From assembly GCF_033118175.1 (NCBI RefSeq), contig NC_083692.1:94110501-94174500 (forward strand): a stretch of 64,000 nt of DNA. The letters are read 5' to 3'. The translations under genes were made by a program, and so were the position numbers. Under the pieces are notes generated by a model that searched no databases, was not told the DNA's origin, and worked only from the letters and a program-made list of their open reading frames with translations. This stretch comes from Dama dama. Lineage: Eukaryota > Chordata > Mammalia > Artiodactyla > Cervidae. Within the stretch, counting starts at the first letter, position 1; every line of letters begins with the position of its first letter. Positions 56,735 to 64,000 of this stretch are shown in pieces.

Positions 56735-57330
56735 GTTAAAGCCTTAATTCTCACTGTGATGGCAGTTTGGAAGTGGGGCCTTTGGGAGGAATTCGGGTTT
56801 CTTTGAGGCCATGTAAGTAGAGGCCCCATGGTGACACAGCCTTAGGAGGGAACAAGGAAACCCGAGGGCTCTCGTCCTCCACATGAGCACATACCTAGAC
56901 GGCAGCCATCTGCAAACCAGGAGGAGGGCCCTCGCTGAGCGGCCTTCCGCGCTCACACCCTGATCTTGGACTCACAGCCTCCAGAACTGTGAGAAATTTC
57001 TGTTGTTAAAGCTACCTCGGGGGCTCCCAGGGCTCAGAGGTAAAGAATCTGCCTGCCAATGCAGGAGACATGGGTTCCATCCCTGGGTTGGGAAGATGCC
57101 CTGGAGGAGGAAATGGCAACCCTGTCCAGTGTTCTTGCCTGAAGAATCCCATGGACAGAGGAACTTGGCGGGCTGCAGTCCATCAGGCCGCAGAGCCGAA
57201 CACGACTCGGTGACTGAGCGTGCATCACACCCTACGTAGGTAGATTGTGAAACTTCACTAATAAAACAATCAAAAAGCTACCCAGGGTATGCTGGTTTTT
57301 TTGTTACCACAGCCCTAAGGACAATTGACA
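56735..57330 (+). mobile_element. MaLR-type LTR (MST/MLT1-like) split by a SINE
   Basis: 'gtggggcctttgggaggaat', 'gacggcagccatctgcaaac' and 'cctccagaactgtgagaaat' are classic MaLR LTR lines. The end 'ctaaggacaattgacaga' follows the SINE. It is a non-coding remnant. Confidence 0.85.
57017..57273 (+). mobile_element. Bov-tA SINE inside the MaLR LTR
   Basis: 'gggctcccagggctcagagg' head, Bov-A body and 'acacgactcggtgactgagc', then a non-A tail. The target duplication 'aaagctacc' is at 57008-57016 and 57274-57282. Confidence 0.92.
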
Positions 57331-57778
57331 GACCAAGAGTAGACATAAATGCCGTTACGCCTTTTGATGTATCTGTTGTTGACAGTGAATGTTGACGTGA
57401 CAAAGGATGAGGCCCATCTGCTTTTTCCTTCAGGCTGTGGGCTTTCTTCCCTAGCACGTGTATTCTCATTCTCAGTGGGCCCCTATACTTGGTCCTTGGG
57501 AAAGCGAAATAATCTTAGGTACTTACAGTATGTAACGTGGCCTCCAAGGAAAGTCAACTGGACAGACTCTTAGTTCTTACTATTTGATTTCTCTCACTAA
57601 GGAGAATTTTTTTTTCTTGGAGTAGGGGCGATAATGCAAAAAGCTTGAGAAATATTGTTTCTTTTTTCTTCAATTAATTTCACAGAATAAGCCTTCAGAT
57701 TGAGTTTATTTCCTGTGACCATTTTTCCTGGGTAAAATATGTCTTTCAGATCTGTAAGTTTTATTTAAAGATAGCATC

Positions 57779-57925
57779 GGGACTTCCCTGGCAGTTCAGG
57801 AGTTAAGACTGTGCTGCCAATGCAGGGGATGCAGGTTTGGTCCCTGGTCAGAAAACTAAGATCCCTAGGGCCAGAGATCCCGCATGTCTGCCTGCTATGG
57901 GGCCAAAAGATTAAAAAAAGGAAAA
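57779..57925 (+). mobile_element. tRNA-Glu-type SINE (CHR-like)
   Basis: 'gggacttccctggcagttca' head, 'gcaggtttggtccctgg' B box and an A-rich end. Confidence 0.9.
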
Positions 57926-58497
57926 GATAGTATCTTTGAGTTTTTTGTTACATTTGTTGCATTTTCCTCTTTCAAAACACCAGTTAAATCATTTGCTTGA
58001 CCTCCTTTGTTCACTCATTATATTTCTTTCACTTTGTATTTTTCTCAAGTCTGTTTGGGAAAACAGACTTATTGGCTTTTTATTGCTGCTTCTGATGTGG
58101 TTTCAACTCATTTCTTTTTTTCTCAGCCCTGTTAGCTTACTTTTCATTGCTTGCTGCTTTATCTCTTCTTTAGATTTTTTAGTCATTTTTCTCTGAGGAT
58201 AGCTCATGTCATCTCTTACATCTACCATCTCTTGTATTTTTTCATGTAATTTTGTTCTTTATCCCTTATTGGTTTTCTTCTAATCATCTGTCAGGGCTAC
58301 GACCAGGATAAGACCAACGAGGGACTAACTTCAGTCATAAAATTTAAGATAGCATCGAAAAACTCAGTAATTGAGATAAATAGTATTTTGATGTGGTTTT
58401 TTTTTTTTTTTTTTTTTTAAGAATAATCCATGATGAATAAAATATCCACAGTGAAATTCAAAGTAAAGATTAGTTCTCTTTGAATTAAAGTCTAACT

Positions 58498-58745
58498 ATC
58501 TACAGTGGTTCCCCCCACTGCATCAGCAGTTTTGATTTCTGCAATTTTAGTTACCTTTAAGATCTGAAAGTATTAAATGGAAAGTTCCAGAAATAAACAG
58601 TTGATAAATTTTAAATGGCACATTGTTTTGAGCAGCATAATGAGATCTCATGCAGGCTGCTCTGTCCCTGGTGGGTCACGGCTTCTTCCTTGGTCCATAT
58701 CCACACTGTGTATACTACCTGCTCCTTAATTCCTATATAGGAGAA
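58498..58745 (+). mobile_element. Old DNA-transposon remnant
   Basis: 'ctacagtggttccccccact', 'ttaaatggaaagttccagaa' and 'gcataatgagatctcatgca' match a dispersed MER pattern. The subfamily is not assigned. Confidence 0.55.
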
Positions 58746-58753
58746 AACATAGG

Positions 58754-58960
58754 GCGGTTGACCCTTGAACAACACAGGCTTGACCCCACACGGCCACTTA
58801 TACCCAGAATGTTTCAGTAGTGTATAATACCTACAGTACCACCCAGTCCAGGAGTGATTGAGTTCGAGGATGGTGAGCCCCAGCTGCAGAGGAATGACTG
58901 AGACACTCAGGCTTTCTACATCCCTAGACCCCTAATCCTGTTGTCGTTCACAGGTCAGTT
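58754..58960 (+). mobile_element. Tigger2-like remnant
   Basis: 'ggttgacccttgaacaacac' is the Tigger2-type left end. Only the left part is recognisable. Confidence 0.7.
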
Positions 58961-59714
58961 CTCTCTGTAGGATTTGGTACTGTCTACAGTTGCAGGCATC
59001 CACTGGGGTCTTGGGATATATTTCTCTTAGATAAAGGGAGACTGTTGTTGCTATGTGTTTGAGTGTGTGTGTGTTGAGACATGGTGTGAACTTTTTGTCT
59101 AGACTTTGATTTACCCTCCTGAACACACCTCTTAACAAATCTGTCGTTTCTTTAGCCTTGTAGATTTGGCTTTCCGCACGTCTTGACTTTTTAGGGATTG
59201 AAAACTTGTGTGTCATTTACATCCTACCACCTGGAAATCAGCAGCTCCCCATTCTGTGCCACCTGTCCCTCAGACTGTTGATGGTAGAAACGGCTACTCT
59301 GTGTACACTTTCTGTCAGCTCCATCTCTTTGAACAGATACTGAGATACTGCATCTCATGTAAATGTGACATTCAAGTGAAGTTTTCAAATTCTTTAATTC
59401 TAGATTTGCAGACTATCATTTTATTCCATTCCTGTGTATAACATTTTTATCTATTAAAAGCTTAAAGTTCTCCGTATATTGAAACTTTGAAACATAGGGA
59501 GAAGAAAGCATAATTGATATATTTAACAGATTTAGTAATTTGGCAAAGTTTACTTACGTTGATTTTAGTCACTCACACCCAGAGAAAGCTTAATGGCAAG
59601 TTTCTGTTTCTAGGAATATTTAAAATGTGGCATAGGACTCAGGAAGATTATAAGGAAATTTTGAAGATATGAAAGTGGAAAAAGAATTTGCTGGGGAAAC
59701 TAGTAAATTTTGAA

Positions 59715-59872
59715 CAATAGGTGACCCTCCATATCCACTAGCTCAGCGTCTTCAGATAAGGAGATCTGGTTGTTCTGAGCTGTTTTATGTGTGGGGCTTA
59801 GGCATCTGAAATTTTGGTGTCCAAAGGGAGTCCTTGAAGCAATTCCCAGCAAAAAATAAGCAATGACTGTAT
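59715..59872 (+). mobile_element. pogo/Tigger-like MER element, short
   Basis: 'ggtgaccctccatatccact' left end, 'tttggtgtccaaagggagtc' middle and 'agcaatgactgta' right end. The element is internally deleted. Confidence 0.65.
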
Positions 59873-61355
59873 ATATATATTACCTTTTTATTTTCTAAAG
59901 CTTTAATGAAAATATTGAACACAATATAAAATATAAGTCCTTTTTAAGAATAGTCACTAGAAATATAATAATGATTATATCTCAAAGTAAAAGTTTAAAA
60001 ACCTCTGGGCCATTTAGAACAGTAGACTGACCTGATAAATTATTTACTTAGTTCTTCAGATAGTAGATATGTTTTCCTTCCTCCAAGAAGTTTTTCTTAA
60101 TGACTGGACTTCATTGTTAAGATTTATGAGTACTTAGCTTTCAGTTCAATTCATAGTCATATTTTTGGGTATTAAATGTTGTCTTCTGTGTATTTCTATA
60201 TTCATAGTCACTGAAGCAAGGCATGCATTGTCTTGTTCCTTCCCGCTGCTTCTCTCCATCATGTGCTGCCTCCCACTGTAGTCCTCACTATGATGCCCAG
60301 CACATAGTGATTCAGAGTGTTAACTTTTATCTTTTAGCCAATCAGAACCGTGAATTAGTTGTCTTAATATTAAAAGAGAAATTGTTTCATAGGCCAAAGA
60401 ACATTGTGGAATTAGCTTATATTGTTTTTGTTGAATAAACTGATGAGATAAATATTGATACTATTAAAGCTGGGAGATAATAAACACAATATGTAGATTA
60501 CTTTCAGCTAGTAAGTTTATTACTATATAGACCAGAGAGGATTCTCTTTCCTCTAAGGCTAAGCTAGTTCAAAGAAGAGGACATTGTACTTTATCCAGTA
60601 GAAGAAGAGGTTGTATTTGTGATGTGATCCTGTCATATTTGAACTCATTCATTGAGAGAAAACCAAGTAAATAAAATTTTTATTTTATATATTGTTTTGA
60701 AGAATGTGAAACACTGAACCAGATATTTTACATTTGCACTACTTGCTTACATTTTGGTGAAGGTGGTTTCCTCTGTCTAACATAAGTCTGATGTAATCAT
60801 TTTACTTTTGCTTTTCATTAGAGACTCTCCTGGCTATTAAAAGATGTAAAAAAGCCTAGACGTTAACTTGAGATATTTAGAAGGATGTTAATATTATTTT
60901 TTTATAGAATATAAAAGTATCTTGCTTATCAAATTTAATAATACTATTGATGATGAGAATTTACTTTTGAATAATGAAAGCAGAAAAATATCAGTAAATG
61001 TCTTTTGTAAAACTTACTTTTGCCCTTATTAAAATTGTGCTTTCAGTGATATTCCCACTAGTTTACACTGACTCAAAGCGTTTGATGGAAAATATTTTAT
61101 CTCTTTTTTAAAAACATGTCTGTAGTTCTTGTGTCAGTTCATTTGTAGGAATAGTGAATGAGCATAGTTTTTGGTAATTATACCCATGTTGTGCTCTTTA
61201 TCTGAAATATCTTCAAAAGGTTATTTGAGTACAGAAAGAATTAACAAGTCTCTCACCGGCCAGAATGGGTATGTTCATGTTTTTGCTGTAGGGTATAACA
61301 CTTGTAAGAATATAATTAGCTTTGCTTTTCCTTTTCTCCCTTTTTCCCCCCGCAG

Positions 61356-61472
61356 CCTCATGATTTTGATGAATGCCGATTTGACATTAGTGTAAATGAT
61401 AGCGTTTGGTATCTTCGTGCTCAAGACCCAGATCACAGACAGCAGTGGGTCGATGCCATTGAACAGCACAAG
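61356..61472 (+). CDS. CERT1: CERT1 exon 3 (residues 78-116, end of PH domain)
   Basis: Thirty-nine codons in phase 0 (acceptor 'ccccgcag', donor GTGGGT) encode PHDFDECRFDISVND through QQWVDAIEQHK. They complete the PH domain: the beta strands around 'CRFDISVNDSVWYLRA' and the C-terminal helix with the hallmark PH-domain Trp (Trp108). The exon joins exon 2 in frame across the 36-kb intron. The serine-repeat motif, coiled coil, FFAT motif and START domain are encoded further downstream, outside the window. No frameshift or stop is present. Confidence 0.98.
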
Positions 61473-62494
61473 GTGGGTCTCGAGCGTGTGTCTATCTGAA
61501 GAGACTCGTGGTAACACCTTTACAAGAATGGTCATCTGTGCGTGTGCAGTGAATAGCCGAACATAACCTTTTGGGTTGTGAAAATCAAAGCAATACGGGT
61601 GTGAATTTTTGAAATGATTTTGTTTCTAACATTTGAATTATAGTAAGGGGTTGACATGATAAATATTTTTAATTGATGATTAAAGCAAAATATGCCCTTT
61701 TATATAAATTTGTTTTTATTTAGGGTTTGCTTCATAATGAATGCCTTTTATATGATCTGGGTAAAAGGATTCTTGAAATACCATCAGATTGTAAAATCCT
61801 AATGTTTGAAAGCTTCACTGTTATTTTTTGTTGTCATTTGTAACCATTTGGGTAAATCCTTAGTATAAACATTTGTAAATTGTTAAATTTTTTAAATATA
61901 AAGTTTTCTAATAAACTTTGAGAAAGTCTCTCTTAAATAAGTGTATAAGCCATAGTCTTGAAATTTAAAGCTAGTTTTTGACTTATGCTATGAATAATTG
62001 GTATATAGACTAAAGAAATATATTAATGAAAAAATCTCTATTATTAGCTAATTCAGTATTTCATGGTAAAACAAGGAATAGGGAAAGTTACATATTCACC
62101 ATGCCATTCCTGATTGTGTCTTAAGAAAACTGAATTTGTTCATATACTTGTCTGTGCTTGTTCATTTGGGTTTCACAGAGTTGTAGTTGAAACACCTGTT
62201 TTGGTTATTTAACAGACACAAAACATGTACACACATACACACAACAAGAAAAACTAGTCAGGCCTGGGATACTGCAGGCACTTTCTTCTTGATATTGATC
62301 ATGCATTAGGCTTATTTCTTAATTATAAATTTTCCCAGCCTAAGGAAATCTGGCTCTCATGCTTTCCTTTTGTCCTTGTTTTAACTTTAGAATTATATTA
62401 GTTTAAAGCATTTTGTGAATCTTAGTTTCCTTGATATTATTACCTCAGGAAACAGTGTAAAAATGGTAAACAGTTTCCTATTATTTAAAGGAAA

Positions 62495-63020
62495 GATGAG
62501 CCAGTAGACATGGAAGCAACCTAAATGTCTATCAATAGATGAATGGATAAAGATGTGGTACATATATACAGTGGAATGTTACACAACCAAAAAGGAATGA
62601 AATATTGCCATTTCCAGCAACATGAATGGACCTAGAGATTATCACACTAAGTGAAGAAAATCAGAGAGAGGAAGACAAGTATTATGTGATATCACTTATA
62701 TGTGAAATCTAAAAAGAAGATACAAATGAACTTAATTAGTAATACAAGAACAGAAACTCAGATTCACAGATGCAGGAAACAACTTGTGGCTCCTAAAGGG
62801 GAAACAGGAGGGGGGAAGGTTAAATCAGAGTATGGGATTAACAGATACACACCAATATATATATGATAAGCAACAAGGATTTATTGTATAGTACAGGGAG
62901 CTATATTCAGTAATTTGTAATAGCCTGTAATGGAAAAGAATGTGAAGCTGTATGCCTGAACTGACACAGTATTATAAACCAACCGTAGTTAAGTAACAAT
63001 TAGAGCAAATAAATAACAGT
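62495..63020 (+). mobile_element. L1 3' end
   Basis: 'tctatcaatagatgaatgga', 'gtggtacatatatacagtgg', 'aatggacctagagattatca' and 'agggagctatattcagtaat' are the ORF2 3' end and 3' UTR of L1 in order. Confidence 0.85.
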
Positions 63021-63044
63021 GAGATGAGCTAGAATTCTAAAATC

Positions 63045-63180
63045 TCAGTGCTTTGGAGCTAGGCTAATCTGAATTCTGACACTGCAGACTGCCGTGTATG
63101 ACGTATGTGACCTTGCCTTCATCTCTTCTTAATGTGTTTAAGGGACACATGAAATAATATATAAGGTTACTTACCAGAGT
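63045..63180 (+). mobile_element. MIR-like fragment
   Basis: 'gctaatctgaattctgacac' and 'tgtgaccttgccttcatctc' fit a diverged MIR. Confidence 0.5.
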
Positions 63181-63361
63181 GGCTGATGTTTTTTCCCATT
63201 TATGACATAAAGAAAGAGTTTTGAAGTCACAAATTCACTGAAATTATGCCATGTTTTTTATGGATAAAGAGTTCTACATTCAATGACAGTTGCTAAATGT
63301 GCATTTAAAGAGAATGGGCAGTTTTGTGTAGTTAATCAGGGCCAGCCCTCTTAATAATGGT

Positions 63362-63419
63362 TAAAGGCATTATTAAAACTAATTTTGGTATAAAGGCAAT
63401 ATTAAAACTAATTTTGGTA
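63362..63419 (+). repeat. 29-bp tandem duplication
   Basis: Two copies of 'taaaggca' plus 'attaaaactaattttggta' lie at 63362-63390 and 63391-63419, with one T/A difference. Confidence 0.93.
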
Positions 63420-64000
63420 TTTTTAACTGAGATGACGTTTGTTGGCTTAATTAGTTGATTTAGGTCACAGCACTAGTTTTTTTCTGTTTTAAAAAGCATA
63501 TTTGATTGTGTTCATTGTTCATAGTGAAGTTGATTGAGGAATCTTTGCAGGTTTTCATTTTGTTTCTTCTCTTTGTATGAGGAATGATGCATAAAGCATA
63601 TATTTCTTCTGTATCATTGATTTCTTTGCACCTTTGAATAATGGATAGATAGGATCTTTGAGTCTCCATCAGAGCATTGTGACTTACTGGGTAACACAGT
63701 TTTGGTAAATTTAAGTTCTTAAAAATAGATTCAGCAGCAAGGTTCTAGATACAGTGTATAAACTTTACTTTCTTATTTCTAAATATAGTTTATTCATAAA
63801 CAAGGAAGGAAAAATCATTAATTGTTATTCTCATTAATACTTGTTAAATTTTAATGTAAAATATGATATGTACCAATTAAACAGCATATTGGTGAAGATT
63901 TAAACTGAATTTGAATTCTAAAAATAAATTGTTATTAAACTGACATGGGAAGGAGAAAATTCAAATGCTATCATCAAACATAATGAGAAAAGTTTTCTCT

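Larger units (their letters stand above)
25307..61355 (+). other. CERT1: CERT1 intron 2 (36 kb)
   Basis: The donor GTGAGT is at 25307. The acceptor has a strong pyrimidine tract ending 'ccccccgcag' at 61355. It splits the PH domain coding sequence between residues 77 and 78. Beyond the listed repeats and pseudogenes I see no gene in 25610-26345, 26565-27630, 28305-28900, 30870-31730, 34240-34735, 38220-39020, 40015-41830, 43045-44225, 44460-44920, 46620-47190, 49605-50080, 50960-51860, 55825-56730, 57335-57775, 57930-58495, 58960-59710 and 59880-61355. A MER5A-like scrap may lie at 43770-43840. Confidence 0.95.
61473..64000 (+). other. CERT1: CERT1 intron 3 (5' part)
   Basis: The donor is GTGGGT at 61473. 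Apart from the L1, MIR-like and tandem repeats listed, 61480-62490 and 63420-64000 are AT-rich with no recognised gene. A T-rich stretch near 63480 is not followed by a recognisable CERT1 exon. Confidence 0.9.

Noticed and set aside
56537..56806. 89-aa plus-strand frame near the MaLR LTR
   Set aside because: It runs into LTR sequence and has no recognised domain or codon pattern.

Overview
The window is mammalian nuclear DNA from a pecoran ruminant, almost certainly a bovid. The evidence is the dense load of BovB (RTE-type) LINEs, Bov-tA and Bov-A2 SINEs, tRNA-Glu-type SINEs and ruminant L1 3' ends. No bacterial, plasmid or phage gene organisation is visible. Only a few hundred bases code for protein; the rest is intron, a CpG-island promoter and transposon debris.

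One protein-coding gene is certain: the 5' part of CERT1 (COL4A3BP, ceramide transfer protein) on the + strand. Exon 1 has its canonical ATG at 20066 and ends at 20161, exon 2 is 25172-25306 and exon 3 is 61356-61472. All three junctions are phase 0, and together they encode residues 1-116: the acidic/serine-rich N-terminus plus essentially the whole PI4P-binding PH domain. Intron 1 is 5.0 kb, intron 2 is 36.0 kb, and intron 3 runs off the window.

Upstream lies a CpG island (about 19050-20520) that looks like a bidirectional promoter. It has two ZNF143-like motifs, a CRE-like palindrome, GC boxes with G-runs and a YY1-type AAGATGGCGGC site. The minus-strand partner is inferred to be POLK, which lies head to head with CERT1 in other mammals. 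A good minus-strand splice donor sits at 19357, so positions 1-19356 would be POLK intron 1. No POLK coding exon was recognised.

The rest is a layered record of insertions, many dated by nesting and target-site duplications (TSDs). Examples are an L1 inside a BovB inside a pogo/Tigger-like transposon (6.6-8.2 kb), a BovB inside a 5'-inverted L1 (34.7-36.7 kb), a BovB inside a MER5A-like element (41.8-43.0 kb), SINEs inside MaLR LTRs, and a short L1 with an apparent 3' transduction (55.6 kb). There is also an RPL17 processed pseudogene with a 14-bp TSD (48.0-48.7 kb) and a 36-nt retroposed U2 snRNA fragment (48.9 kb). I see no novel multigene system. The items most worth checking are the open in-frame N-terminal extension of CERT1 through its GC-rich 5' UTR, a near-perfect 43-nt palindrome, the tiny U2 and BovB insertions, and the 3'-transduced L1.
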